Positions 1-10,111 are shown, counted from the stretch's first letter. The stretch is DNA of 57,748 bases from an uncultured Bacteroidota bacterium (GCA_903904855.1 CAIVEH010000003.1:1-57748), one strand, 5' to 3'. Program-made: numbers and translations. The notes: a model not told the origin generated them from the sequence alone.

Positions 1-210
1 ACAGACAGTGATTCCAAAATCGGTATACTGAAGTTTATAAAAAACTAATAATATGCCGCAATCAATATTATCGTAAATTGAGATTTGACAAATTTTTAAA
101 AGTTTTCAAATCTATTCCCACAGTGCCTTTTCAGATGATGAATCATATTTATTGAATACTATTTTAAGAATATAGATAGCGGATTATTATAAAACCGTCC
201 TTTTAAATGT
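1..210. other. Intergenic region at window start
   Basis: No gene is supported here. The stretch is AT-rich. Positions 81-113 form an imperfect hairpin that begins AGATTTG and ends CAAATCT, resembling the cleaner hairpin at 50551-50583. A gene lying upstream may be cut off by the window edge. Confidence 0.5.
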
Positions 211-256
211 TATAAAAGAAAACGCTCCGGATTATCCCGGAGTGTTTTCTTTTATA
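211..256 (-). terminator. Strong hairpin terminator downstream of the M13 peptidase gene
   Basis: The arms 211-230 and 237-256 pair over 20 bp with a single G-T pair around a 6-base loop. On the minus strand the GC-rich core is followed by a T-rich tail, as expected for an intrinsic terminator. It lies 8 bases beyond the stop codon of the minus-strand metallopeptidase gene. The T-rich flanks on both sides mean it could act in both directions. Confidence 0.85.
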
Positions 257-263
257 ACAATAA

Positions 264-2291
264 TTACCACAGATGCACCCTCAGGCTATCTGGCAGATAC
301 ATCTTATCTCCTGGCTTTATGCCGAATGCCTCATAAAATTCCGGCACATTCGGGAACGGGCCGTTCACTCTGTATTTGGCCGGCGAATGCACATCTGTCA
401 ACAGCTGTCTTGCTATGCGCTCCTGCCTTGCCTCAAGCAACCAACCCAACGAATAACCCATAAAGAACCGCTGCAACGGAGTAAACCCGTTTATCTTTTC
501 GCCCTTTTTATATGATTCGGTTTGTTTGAAAGCATCAAGCCCTATAAGTATCCCGCCCAGGTCAGCCAGGTTTTCTCCCAGGGTTGCCCTGCCATTAATA
601 TGCAGAGTATCTACAGGATTCATTTTATTAAACTGCTGTACCAGCACATCAGCCCGCTTCATAAACTGAACCGTATCAATCCATCCCCACCAGCTGCACA
701 GATTGCCCTTTTCATCCGACTTCCTTCCCTGGTCATCAAAACCATGTGTTATCTCATGCCCTACAGTTGAGGCCGCTGTATACCCGTACACCAAGGCATC
801 ATCAAGTTCCGCATCCTTGAAGCCCGGCACCGACATCATGGCTGCCGGCAGCACTATCTCGTTGTTCGACTGGTTGTAATAAGCATTGTAGGTCTGCGGT
901 GTCATATCCCATTCAGTGCGGTCCACTGGCTTACCCAGCTTGTTCATTCCATATTCATTCCACCATTGATTGGCACGCAACATGTTCAGTACATATGGTC
1001 CCCGATCTATTTTCAGAGCCGAAAAATCCTTCCAGGTATCAGGGTACCCTACTTTCTTCTTTATCGACATCAGCTTGTGTATTGCCTTCTGCCGTGTGCT
1101 GTCTGTCATCCAATCCAGCTTTTCCATCCTTGCTTTGTAGGCATTCCGCACATTCTCCACCATCTGCTCATATCGTGCTTTTGCCGTTGCGTCAAAATAC
1201 TCTTTCACAAAAAGATGGCCCAGTTCCTCACCTATAGCACCCTGCTCTGCATCCAGTGCCCGCCGCCATCTTGGGTGTTGCTCCTGTGCACCGTTGATTG
1301 CCTTTGAGTAAAAATCAAAATTGGCCTGGCTGAAAGGCTTACTCATATATTCTGCAAAAGCAGCCACCAGATGAAACGCCATATAATCCTTCAGCGTTTG
1401 CATATCAGCCGATGATACGATAGTGCCAAGAGCAGTGTAAAATTCTGGCTGACCAACAATCACACTGTCTACATGTTTCACTCCCATTTTGCCCAATATA
1501 GCTGGCCAGTCTATTCCCTGCGAAAGTCCGTTGAGGCTGGTTATAGCGTATTTATGATAATTGGCATAAGGGTCGCGCAGGTCTTCAAGTTTACGGCTCG
1601 CTGCCGCAAGTTTTGTTTCCATTGCCACCACCGAAACTGCCCGTGCATCTGCAGCTGTCGTGTCCATACCCATCAGCCGGAACATACCCGAAATATAATG
1701 TGGATAAAGTTCACGGATCTGCCTGGTGCGGGCATCGGTATTAAAGTAATAATCCCTGTCAGGCAGCCCCAGTCCGCCCTGGTTCATACTATAAGCCATT
1801 ACATCACTATTCATTGCATCCTGGCTTACCCCTTCGCTGAAGAAAACATTGGCGCCATAGGTATGCATCCGCGCAGCAATGGTCATAATATCAGCCTTTG
1901 TTGCAGCACTATTTACCAGATCAAGTTCTTCCTTCAATGGATTGATACCGTTTTTTTCGATTGATACTGAATCCATCGCACTATACCAGAAATCGCCTAT
2001 CTGCTGCCCCGGTCCTGCTTTTTCACCTTTCTTTTCAGCATCTTCATTTATCTTCAGCAGTTTCACATATAGTTCCTTCTGCACCAGCTCTCCTATCCCC
2101 CAGCTTATTTCATCGCCCGGTATCGGATTCTTCTTCATCCACCCCCCATTGGCATACGCAAAAAAATCATCGCCAGGCTTTACAGTACTATCCATATCAC
2201 TGACCAGGATATCACGAACCACCGGTTTCGGGTTATTACAAGCTGTAAAGCAAAAGCCTGCAGCCAAAACATATACAAACCTTTTCATCAT
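264..2291 (-). CDS. M13 family zinc metallopeptidase (PepO/neprilysin-like) lipoprotein
   Basis: Predicted zinc endopeptidase of about 675 residues, exported and lipid-anchored, likely cutting oligopeptides in the periplasm. The zinc signature HEITH lies near residue 512, and the third ligand is in ENLADLGG about 60 residues later. The substrate-binding motif with NAYYNQSNNEIVLP precedes them. Both M13_N and catalytic M13 parts are present, so the length is normal for the family. The N-terminus MKRFVYVLAAGFCFTAC is a lipoprotein signal with the acylated Cys in CNN. An upstream TTG in frame at 2351 is rejected because a TAnnTTTG box at 2309-2316 (minus strand) lies between it and the ATG pair at 2291/2288. 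A strong terminator follows the gene. Confidence 0.93.
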   Translation of the reverse strand: MMKRFVYVLAAGFCFTACNNPKPVVRDILVSDMDSTVKPGDDFFAYANGGWMKKNPIPGDEISWGIGELVQKELYVKLLKINEDAEKKGEKAGPGQQIGDFWYSAMDSVSIEKNGINPLKEELDLVNSAATKADIMTIAARMHTYGANVFFSEGVSQDAMNSDVMAYSMNQGGLGLPDRDYYFNTDARTRQIRELYPHYISGMFRLMGMDTTAADARAVSVVAMETKLAAASRKLEDLRDPYANYHKYAITSLNGLSQGIDWPAILGKMGVKHVDSVIVGQPEFYTALGTIVSSADMQTLKDYMAFHLVAAFAEYMSKPFSQANFDFYSKAINGAQEQHPRWRRALDAEQGAIGEELGHLFVKEYFDATAKARYEQMVENVRNAYKARMEKLDWMTDSTRQKAIHKLMSIKKKVGYPDTWKDFSALKIDRGPYVLNMLRANQWWNEYGMNKLGKPVDRTEWDMTPQTYNAYYNQSNNEIVLPAAMMSVPGFKDAELDDALVYGYTAASTVGHEITHGFDDQGRKSDEKGNLCSWWGWIDTVQFMKRADVLVQQFNKMNPVDTLHINGRATLGENLADLGGILIGLDAFKQTESYKKGEKINGFTPLQRFFMGYSLGWLLEARQERIARQLLTDVHSPAKYRVNGPFPNVPEFYEAFGIKPGDKMYLPDSLRVHLW

Positions 2292-2308
2292 CTCCAATAA
2301 AATTTGTG

Positions 2309-2316
2309 CAAAAGTA
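2309..2316 (-). promoter_or_regulatory. Candidate Bacteroidota -7 box for the M13 peptidase gene
   Basis: Read on the minus strand this is TACTTTTG, a full match to the Bacteroidota primary sigma -7 consensus TAnnTTTG, 17-20 bases upstream of the ATG pair. I do not see a clear -33 TTTG at the usual distance, so this is a candidate only. Confidence 0.45.
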
Positions 2317-2430
2317 ATCAGTTTTGCCGGGTATGAATTTGCTATCAGCAATTTGTTTGCCCGGCAATTGTGAAATCTTCAATGATATTTGAAGGTAGAC
2401 TTTAAAAGATGGCATTTTTCGCTCACATCA

Positions 2431-3276
2431 TCAAAACCGGCTGACAACCTGTCGCAATAGCACAAGTCTCGCCAGTAATGGCTCAAGCAACGATAACTCA
2501 AGCATATTGGCCCCGTCCGATTTAGCTTGTGACGGATCCGGATGGGTCTCAATAAATAATCCATTTGCCCCTGCTGCAATTCCAGCCCTGGCTATTGTTT
2601 CTATCATCGCAGGGGTGCCGCCGGTAATGCCGCCAGGTTGGTTGGGTTGTTGCAATGAGTGAGTGCAATCCAGCACCACTGGCACATTCAGCCCCTGCAT
2701 TAGTGGTATTCCCCGGTAATCAACTATTATATCCTGGTACCCGAATTGAGTTCCCCGCTCTGTAAGTATTATTTTATCATTCCCACCCAGTCTTATCTTT
2801 TCTACCACAAAGCCCATTGCCTCCGCCGACAGAAACTGCCCCTTTTTCACATTCACCACTTTCCCCGTTCTGGCAGCTGCCTGCAGCAGATCTGTTTGCC
2901 TGCATAAAAATGCAGGAATCTGCAGCACATCTGCATATTCAGCCGTCATTGCCGCCTCATTCTCTGTGTGAATGTCTGTTACCACTGGTACACCAAAAGT
3001 TTCCCGCACCTTGCCCAGTATCTTCAGCGCCGCTTCATCCCCAATCCCCGTAAAACTGTCAGCACGACTCCTGTTGGCCTTCCTGTACGATGATTTAAAT
3101 ATCAGCGGAACCTGATACTTTCCGCATATCCGCAATAGTTCTTCAGCCGTGCGCATCACTACCTCCTCACTTTCCACTACACATGGCCCTGCCATCAGAA
3201 AAAACTGATCAGTAGTGAATTGCTGAGCTGCAAAAAGCTGCCGGATAAATGAGTACATGGATTTTAAATGAAGCAT
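2431..3276 (-). CDS. kdsA: 3-deoxy-8-phosphooctulonate (KDO-8-P) synthase
   Basis: Condenses phosphoenolpyruvate with arabinose-5-phosphate to give KDO-8-phosphate, the precursor of the inner-core sugar of lipopolysaccharide; cytosolic. About 281 residues, normal for the family. Visible landmarks are GPCVVES near residue 30, FKSSYRKANRSR, VTDIHTE, ILTERG and the late DCTHSLQQPNQ. The Cys of GPC (about residue 32) is the metal ligand of the metal-dependent class of KdsA; the metal-independent class (as in E. coli) has Asn there. So this enzyme should need a divalent metal. A second ATG at 3258 (MYSFIRQLF) is an equally likely start. It is separated from the downstream M13 gene by about 140 bases containing the latter's own promoter box, so the two are probably separate units. 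Confidence 0.95.
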   Translation of the reverse strand: MLHLKSMYSFIRQLFAAQQFTTDQFFLMAGPCVVESEEVVMRTAEELLRICGKYQVPLIFKSSYRKANRSRADSFTGIGDEAALKILGKVRETFGVPVVTDIHTENEAAMTAEYADVLQIPAFLCRQTDLLQAAARTGKVVNVKKGQFLSAEAMGFVVEKIRLGGNDKIILTERGTQFGYQDIIVDYRGIPLMQGLNVPVVLDCTHSLQQPNQPGGITGGTPAMIETIARAGIAAGANGLFIETHPDPSQAKSDGANMLELSLLEPLLARLVLLRQVVSRF

Positions 3277-3488
3277 TAAACTTCTGCTTCAGTGGATAAA
3301 GTTAAGAATAATAGCAGGCAAACAAGGCTTTACAACCATTACGCAATTCTCCAAATGAATTTTTAATTTCTCATTGGATTGTAACTTATTAGAAAGGACC
3401 CGGCAATAAAATAATCAGGAGAGCGTTTTGTACTATTTTTATTACATAAATCATTTGCTGTTTAAATACTTTATCCTAATTTTCTACT
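3277..3488. other. Divergent intergenic region, kdsA / sensor kinase
   Basis: A 212-base AT-rich gap between the divergently transcribed kdsA and the two-component operon. It must hold promoters for both directions, but I could not find an unambiguous TAnnTTTG box or operator in it. Confidence 0.4.
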
Positions 3489-6400
3489 GTGAAAAATTTC
3501 CCGTTTTTTTTCTGTTTTATTTTAATAATGAAAATGGGCTTGTTTTACTCTGTAAAAGCGCAAACAAACAACCAATTCAGCATTAATTTCAATATCAACA
3601 ATGGTCTTCCTTCCAATCTTATCTATGAAGTCATTACTGACAGGCATGGGTATTTATGGATAGCCACATTTAATGGCGTGGTACGATATAATGGCTATGA
3701 TTTTAAAACTTTTACAACTGCCGATGGTTTGCCTACTAATGATGTATGGCAGTTGCTCGAGGATAATAAAGGTCGGATATGGTTAGGTAATATTTCGGAT
3801 GAGTTTGGTTACCTGTACGATGGAAAATACCATAAAACTATTTTAAAGGGCGAAAACCGGACAGTTTATCCCAATGATATCAGAACAAATGGCGATGGCC
3901 TTATTTTTTATAGCTATATGGTCCATGGAAGTGTATACCCATCAATTTGTGTTGAAAAAAATGACACTATACATGTAGATACTTTCACAACCCATGTATT
4001 CGACAAATTCCCGGAATTAAATAATAATTCCGATAATAACTTAGTTACTCCCTATATTAATTTCTTAGGCGAGGTCTACTTGTCCCACAAATCTGCTCTT
4101 TTCAAAGTTGAGCCTTCGGCCGACAGTAATAAAATATCAAAATTATATGAATTTGATCGTGATTTTTTTGAAAATCACATTTGCAACAGCGCAATACTTG
4201 TATTAGGTAAATTCCTGGTTTCTTATTCTTACCTAAGCCACAAACCAGAATTACATATATTCAATCTGGCTACAGGAAAAACCAGTGTATTGGACATAAC
4301 CAAATTTTCAGATGCCACCAATATAGAATACATGCTGAATAGTCAGGACAATGCACATTTATACGTTATAACGCAGCATAAATTGCTCCTATTTGATTAT
4401 CAGGATAGCATTAAATATAATAATTATGTAGATTTTAGTAATTTATACGAAAACTATGGAATGGACGGAAAAACCATTAGGGCAATTGGTTATTTTAAAA
4501 ATTGGGGCAACGTAATTGGTTCTACTAATGCCGGATTTAATATTTCGTATGAGGAAACAAATCATTTCAAACCATTAAATATTCCCAGGCTTAATAATTT
4601 TAATCTACTGGGTTCGCTGGAAGATAGCTTATCTTTCTGGTGGGATGCAGCAAATTCAAATATGAGGCTGATTGAGGATAATGGTAAATTCAAAGACTAT
4701 GCTTATAACATAAAACTTAGACTAAAATGTATTAATTATTTAGCAGAAGATTCTTTTATGATCAATGGCAATAAGAATTATTTTTATACGCTACATAATA
4801 AAAAGATCAAAGATGTATACTCTAACGGTATCTCTTCAGGAATTGCAACCATCAGGGATAAGGACGGCATATATTATTCAATTAATTCTCCTGGTTTCTT
4901 GCGCACTGATATTTACAAGACACAAAACTCTGTAGTTATAGACAGGGATAAATATTCAGGATTGGCCTATGATTCTATCCGAAACTATGCTATTGCATAC
5001 AACCTGGGTAAAATATTTATTCACGGGAAAACCAAAGATTCTGTACTATTTAAAAAGGATTTTTCCCGTTTTGGCACTAAAAAAACCGAGCAGATACTCA
5101 TTGATAATACCTACGGCAATTATTTATTTAAAGGGCCGGATAATGTTACTATTTACGACCCGGAAAAAAATGTGTATAAAGAAATTTTCAAAAACATCAA
5201 CCTGGAAGAATCTTCTATTTTACTTCATAAAAATACAGTAATTGCTTATGGCAAATTTGGAGTTGCCTTTTGCAAACTGCTAGGCAGAGTAAAAGCATCT
5301 GAAGCCACTATATATTACAACATAAAAAATATTAAATATAGAAAAATATTTTGTTGTGTAGCTAGCAAAAGCCATTTGTTGCTTTCCACAGACAAAGGCG
5401 CATACACAGTTGATATTCCTTCAGATAGCGCATTAATTCACAGTCAGGATATCAGGTATCTTAAACCTGCTACCTTTTTATTGAAATACAGGGATTCGCT
5501 CAATGAACTCAGAAATAATGACACGCTTTTGTTAACTCAAAACGATAGAAAGCTCCAGTTCGATATTATTAATCCTTATGGCAATGGAACAATACACTAT
5601 ATGTACACACTATCAGGCGACACCGGCTGGCACGAAATGAATGCCAATGAATTGAACCTGCCTATGCACCTAGCTCCTGATAACTACTATACATTGTTGC
5701 TGAAGGTAAAGGATGATGTATGGAGAAGTAACCCGTTAATGCTGACATTTTATTTCAAACCATTATGGTACCAGACAAATACCGGCAGTAGGGTTGCCTG
5801 GGTTTTAATTAGCGGTTTTATTATTCTTATCCTTACTATTGCAATCCTTATAACAAGGCGATTTGTACTTGTTGCGTCCCAAAAAAGAACCATGCGGCTG
5901 GAGTTGGAACTAAAGGCCATTTATGCACAGATCAACCCGCACTTTATTTTCAATACCCTGAATTCTGCTATGTCGCTGGCCAAAAAGAACAAAATGGAGG
6001 AGGTATACGAGCATATTTCCAAATTCTCTAGCCTGCTCAGAGGGTATATCAAATCATCGCGCAATAAGCTGACAACTATTGAAGAGGAAACCGAAAACCT
6101 AAGGGATTATATCGACCTGCAACTGATAAGATTTAAAAATAAATTTGAGTACCAGATTATTATCCAGCCAGGAATAAACCCAGGAAGCACTTATATACCT
6201 AGTCTTTTGCTGCAGCCTTTTGTAGAAAATGCCATCAACCATGGCATACTGCATATGGAAGAAGGCGGGTTTCTGAAAATAGAATTTAAGCAGGGGGTAG
6301 TGGCTGATGAAATAATCTGTATCATAGAAGATAATGGCATAGGCCGGAAAAATTCGAAACTGTTGAATGAACAAAATAAAAAAAGAGGCGAATCTTATGG

Positions 6401-6542
6401 AGATTTGCTGATTAAAGACCTTGTGGCTATTTTTAACAAATATGAGACTATGAACATTGAAATAGCCTATACCGATAAGGAAACGCCTGAAACCGGGACT
6501 ATTGTAACGATCAAAATAAAAAATCCGAAAAATGGCCAATAA
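3489..6542 (+). CDS. LytS-type sensor histidine kinase with two-component propeller and Y_Y_Y domain
   Basis: Membrane sensor kinase of 1017 residues expected to phosphorylate the LytTR regulator encoded next. Order of parts: signal peptide ending VKAQ (about 1-25); a long periplasmic beta-propeller with the regulator-propeller signature (NGLPSN, DRHGYLWIAT, ADGLPTNDVW); a Y_Y_Y-like beta-sandwich before residue 765; one transmembrane helix near 769-792; then a His_kinase (PF06580) domain with the phospho-acceptor His at about residue 818 in INPHFIFNTLN, followed by an ATPase region with PFVENAINHG and EDNGIGR. The start is GTG; a later ATG at 3528 would cut away most of the signal peptide, so GTG is preferred. 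Its last 11 bases overlap the regulator gene, indicating one operon and coupled translation. The ligand cannot be told from the sequence. Confidence 0.92.
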   Translation: MKNFPFFFCFILIMKMGLFYSVKAQTNNQFSINFNINNGLPSNLIYEVITDRHGYLWIATFNGVVRYNGYDFKTFTTADGLPTNDVWQLLEDNKGRIWLGNISDEFGYLYDGKYHKTILKGENRTVYPNDIRTNGDGLIFYSYMVHGSVYPSICVEKNDTIHVDTFTTHVFDKFPELNNNSDNNLVTPYINFLGEVYLSHKSALFKVEPSADSNKISKLYEFDRDFFENHICNSAILVLGKFLVSYSYLSHKPELHIFNLATGKTSVLDITKFSDATNIEYMLNSQDNAHLYVITQHKLLLFDYQDSIKYNNYVDFSNLYENYGMDGKTIRAIGYFKNWGNVIGSTNAGFNISYEETNHFKPLNIPRLNNFNLLGSLEDSLSFWWDAANSNMRLIEDNGKFKDYAYNIKLRLKCINYLAEDSFMINGNKNYFYTLHNKKIKDVYSNGISSGIATIRDKDGIYYSINSPGFLRTDIYKTQNSVVIDRDKYSGLAYDSIRNYAIAYNLGKIFIHGKTKDSVLFKKDFSRFGTKKTEQILIDNTYGNYLFKGPDNVTIYDPEKNVYKEIFKNINLEESSILLHKNTVIAYGKFGVAFCKLLGRVKASEATIYYNIKNIKYRKIFCCVASKSHLLLSTDKGAYTVDIPSDSALIHSQDIRYLKPATFLLKYRDSLNELRNNDTLLLTQNDRKLQFDIINPYGNGTIHYMYTLSGDTGWHEMNANELNLPMHLAPDNYYTLLLKVKDDVWRSNPLMLTFYFKPLWYQTNTGSRVAWVLISGFIILILTIAILITRRFVLVASQKRTMRLELELKAIYAQINPHFIFNTLNSAMSLAKKNKMEEVYEHISKFSSLLRGYIKSSRNKLTTIEEETENLRDYIDLQLIRFKNKFEYQIIIQPGINPGSTYIPSLLLQPFVENAINHGILHMEEGGFLKIEFKQGVVADEIICIIEDNGIGRKNSKLLNEQNKKRGESYGDLLIKDLVAIFNKYETMNIEIAYTDKETPETGTIVTIKIKNPKNGQ

Positions 6543-7275
6543 TTATTCCTGTGTAATTGTAGATGATGAACAGGATGCGTGCGACCTGCTCAAAAACAGG
6601 ATAACAGACCTGTATAATCATATAAAAGTAACAGCAACTTACCTGAGCTGGGCAGAAGCGCTGCAGGGCCTGCGTGAAAACAAAACGGACTTACTCTTCC
6701 TTGACATATCTATGCCAGGAAAAACAGGCATTGAAATACTGCACATGCTGCCCCAGTTGGATTGTGAAATCATTTTTGTAACTGCCCACGAGCAATACGC
6801 ACTCGACGCCTTTGCTTTTTCCACTTCGGGCTATATTCTTAAGCCTGTAAAAGACCAGTTACTGGTAAAAGCCACCGACAAAGCTATAGAAAGGATAGAA
6901 CATAAAAGGCTGGCCCGGCAATCGAAAGAGGCTAAGGAGGCGCATCCCCTGCTGAATGAAAAAATAGGTGTACCAGGTAATAGCGGCATAGATTATGTAA
7001 CACTCAGCGATATCATGTATCTCGAAAGCGTAAATAAATGTACACGTATAGTTACCACAAAGGCCGAATTTTTAAGCTCTTTCCAGATCGGCAAGTTCAA
7101 AGAGCATGTAAATAGGCTCCCCTTCTTCCAGGTTCACCGCTCCTATATCATCAATCTCAATTATATACAAAGCTATAAAAGCATTGGCACCATTGTTATG
7201 GCCAATAGAACGGAGATACCCGTTTCCCGTGCCGAGCGCACAGAATTCCTCAAAATTTTCAACAGCGAATTCTGA
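6532..7275 (+). CDS. LytTR family response regulator
   Basis: DNA-binding response regulator of 247 residues. The receiver domain occupies about residues 1-120, with the acidic pair in VDDEQD, the phospho-acceptor Asp58 in FLDISMPG, the Thr in FVTAHEQ and the Lys in YILKPVK. The C-terminal LytTR domain (about 147-245) includes DYVTLSDIMYLES, FFQVHRSYIINL and IPVSRAERTEF. The gene starts inside the end of the sensor kinase gene (11-base overlap), so kinase and regulator are a cognate pair. A perfect terminator follows at 7296. Just beyond it are three 9-bp direct repeats with 21-bp period, the spacing LytTR dimers recognise, which suggests that the nearby surface protein gene is a target. Confidence 0.95.
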   Translation: MANNYSCVIVDDEQDACDLLKNRITDLYNHIKVTATYLSWAEALQGLRENKTDLLFLDISMPGKTGIEILHMLPQLDCEIIFVTAHEQYALDAFAFSTSGYILKPVKDQLLVKATDKAIERIEHKRLARQSKEAKEAHPLLNEKIGVPGNSGIDYVTLSDIMYLESVNKCTRIVTTKAEFLSSFQIGKFKEHVNRLPFFQVHRSYIINLNYIQSYKSIGTIVMANRTEIPVSRAERTEFLKIFNSEF

Positions 7276-7295
7276 TAACAATACTTTAACTCACT

Positions 7296-7336
7296 AACCC
7301 GGTAAAGACCAGATCTTTACCGGGTTTTGTTTTTTC
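7296..7336 (+). terminator. Intrinsic terminator after the sensor/regulator operon
   Basis: Perfect 13-bp stem (7296-7308 with 7314-7326) around a 5-base loop, followed by a T-rich tail. It ends the two-component operon and separates it from the repeat array and secreted-protein gene downstream. Confidence 0.9.
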
Positions 7337-7345
7337 ATCCCATTT

Positions 7346-7399
7346 CCATTCGGCAGATAAAACCCACCATTCGGCAGACGAAACCTGCTTTTCGGCAGA
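7346..7399 (+). promoter_or_regulatory. Triple 21-bp-phased direct repeat, candidate LytTR operator
   Basis: The 9-mer TTCGGCAGA occurs three times, starting at 7349, 7370 and 7391, exactly 21 bases apart, so each pair is separated by 12 bases. LytTR regulators are known to bind pairs of about 9-bp direct repeats separated by 12-13 bases. The array sits just after the LytTR regulator operon's terminator and about 215 bases upstream of a T9SS surface-protein gene. The first two copies also share flanking bases (CCA before, AAACC after). I did not find the array anywhere else in the window. That it is the binding site of the adjacent regulator is inference. Confidence 0.6.
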
Positions 7400-7615
7400 T
7401 CGCCGAACGAATCGCTAATGCAGGACTGTAGATTGCACCTAAATCACTGATTTAACATAAACTCTTTCATTATGAAAATATAATTGTTTAATGCAATTAT
7501 CTTAACTTATAAGAATTATTTGATTCACTTAAAAACTAAAAATTATGAAAAAATAAAAAGAGTAACTAAAAGCTAAAAAACAAATTAATAATTTAAAACT
7601 AAAACAAAACTTATT

Positions 7616-9942
7616 ATGAAAATCTCAAATTATTTTTTACTGATACTAATAGCATTATTTGCTTTTAACCTGAATGCTAGGGCACAGTGCACACAAGCCA
7701 TAGATGATTGTGGAGTATTAGATTTAAAAATCGCCCCCATAATTCCTAATCCCATATGTTCTGGAACTTCAGTGTCAATCACACCTTTAATAACCGGAAG
7801 CTCATATCTTTCTGTTCAATCTTACACTTTGACTGCAACACCACCTCTAACAATGATTGCTACCGGCACCGGTTTGCCTCCTAGTATTAATGTTTACCCC
7901 ACTATAACTACAACTTATAATTTAAGTATCGAAGCTTTAGGGCCAAATATTGTCATGGATGGTGATTTTAGCCCAATGATAATAGGTGGACCTTGTTTTG
8001 CCAGCAGTTATGTATATACATCAGGCGCATCAGGTTCAGGTGCAGGGCCCAATCCCTATTTAGACCGTTTCCCAAATAAGTATACAATTACAACTGATCT
8101 TAGCACTGTGACGACTCCAATGGCATTTGCTTTAATGGGAAGGCCAAATATGATGGCATTTAATGGCGATAAAGCAGCACCATCAGTTGCTTGGTCTGAA
8201 GATTTAAATGTTTGCGGTGGACAAACTTATCAGTTCTCATTTGATTATGCTGCCTGGACTACAGGAGGAGGGCTTTCACAACCAAAATTACAAGTTCAGA
8301 TAGGACCAGATATCATAATTCCTGCTTTTTACCTTAATTCGACTAGCTGGAATACTATGACAGTCATATGGAATTGCCCAATTGGAACTAGTTTTACTAA
8401 TATTACAATTGCAGACCTTACAGGCGCAGATTTTTCAATGATTTCGCAATCACAAATATTTCACTTAGAAGAATCCAAAATAAATCAGCCTCGGCAACTG
8501 TAAGTGTTAATCCTGCACCTGTCATAAACTTAGTTGGGCCAACTGATGTAATATGTTCTGGTTCAGTATATACTGTTACTGTAAATGCTATACCTGCAGG
8601 TTCCTGCCCTGGTTGCATTTATTATTGGGATGGTGCACCCCTTACTCCTCCAGTGATAACTACAACAAATACATTTGAAAATGATGTAATTGTACCAGAT
8701 TGTGGTAATATAGCAGAGTATACCAATGTAACAGTAGCAAATTCCTATTCATGTACTTCCACTGCATCTATAACTGAAAATATATATGGCGCCCCGAAAG
8801 CAGGGTATATAAATCTTCCAGAGGAGCCTTTTTGTAGTGGGAGTAAAATTGCATTAAAAGATATTGGTTGGTGTACGAGTGGTGCGCCTGGTACAACAAT
8901 CACTTGGTCTTTTCTTGGAGGCTTTACAACCGATCCCGTAACATTAAGTACAATATCGGCTTCTATAGTTCCTGGTGATGCATATGTAACTCTCGGCACT
9001 GTAACCGTACCAACTCCTTTAACTATTCTATTTACTATCAGCAGTCCTTGTGGTACTGTTATAGCTTCAACTTCAGTTATCATACTACCTCCGCCAAACG
9101 CAACAATATATGGTCTTAATATGCTTTGTGTAGGAGCCAGTACACCGCTTTACCTGACACCTGGTTCATCTCCTGGTGGTACATGGAGTTCAAGTAATCC
9201 GGCTGTTGCATATGTTAGTCCATCTGGTACTGTTACAGGACTTAATTGGGGTAAAGCTACTATTTCTTATTATGGAATTGACGTTTGCGGCAAATTTACA
9301 GCTTCTTACGATATTACAGTTGTAGGGGCTTGTGCGGCTATATCCTCCGATTTAAATTCCTTACAGATTATTGGTTATCCTGGACCTTCTCTTATGGGTA
9401 CACCACCCCCAGCAATGGTTACTGTAGAATTTAAAGATGCATCAGGTACAGTAATATCAGGAGGAGGTTTTCCAACAACAGTACCGGTGGGCACAATATT
9501 TAACGCTTTATCAGTACCTCCGGGTACGGTATACATATCTGTTGTTGGAGTAAGTTACGGATGGATATCATGCGAAGTAACTGATTGTTGCTACAAGCTT
9601 CTTGCGCCGGGTTGGTTTCTATGGAAGGATCCTTCTCCAAGAAGTTCTCAATTCTCAGGAACTAACCAAAGTAGTATTGCAAATCTATCAATCATCCCCA
9701 ACCCCAACAAAGGCACCTTCATCCTCCAAGGTTCAATACCAAACATAACTATTACAACCGAGGCAACCCTCGAAGTAGTAGATATGCTCGGTAAAACAAT
9801 CCTGACCGATGTTGCCCCAATCGAAAACGGTTCCATAAACAAAACCATTACCCTGGCCGATAATATTGCAAATGGTATGTACATGGTTAGAATAAAAGCC
9901 GAAGGCACCAACAAGGTCATCAAATTCACATTAGAAAGATAA
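7616..9942 (+). pseudogene. T9SS-sorted surface protein gene interrupted by a single-base frameshift
   Basis: Two open frames here are one gene of about 775 codons. The first (from ATG 7616) has a signal peptide ending NARAQ, Ig-like segments and a carbohydrate-binding-like region, then shifts near 8431 and stops at 8503. The other frame is open from about 8431 onward to 9942 and continues the same protein. Adding one T to the T5 run at 8431-8435 joins them as ...GADFFNDFAITNISLRR..., a natural ending for such a domain. The second part has a Big_2-like Ig repeat (GGTWSSSNPAV) and a T9SS type A sorting domain (IIPNPNKGTF ... NGMYMVRI). The first frame alone would give a protein without the sorting domain, which would not be surface-anchored. 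It could be a true mutation, a phase-variable run, or an assembly error. Confidence 0.82.
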
Positions 9943-9963
9943 CCACCATTTCAGATGAAAACT

Positions 9964-10000
9964 AAAAAGCTGGCGCCCCCAAAAAGGCGCCAGCTTTTTA
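9964..10000 (+). terminator. Intrinsic terminator after the T9SS surface protein gene
   Basis: Perfect 14-bp stem (9964-9977 with 9986-9999) with an 8-base loop. The A-run on the left and T-run on the right make it usable from either strand; it lies 22 bases after the stop codon at 9942. Confidence 0.92.
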
Positions 10001-10078
10001 ATAAATATCCTCCACAATATCTTCGGTCCAGAAAAGAAAAAAGTAAAAATCATTACACCAATAATCACTCCCCACCCA

Positions 10079-10110
10079 CCTATCACTTATCACATATCTC
10101 CTATCTCCCG
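10079..10110. repeat. Short heptamer-type repeat (TATCACN units)
   Basis: Degenerate copies of the 7-mer TATCACN (variants TATCACT, TATCACA, TATCTCC) directly adjoin the stop codon of the minus-strand gene that ends at 10112. The same heptamer makes the larger array at 15193-15300, which is also next to the 3' end of a minus-strand gene. Confidence 0.55.
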
Positions 10111-10111
10111 A

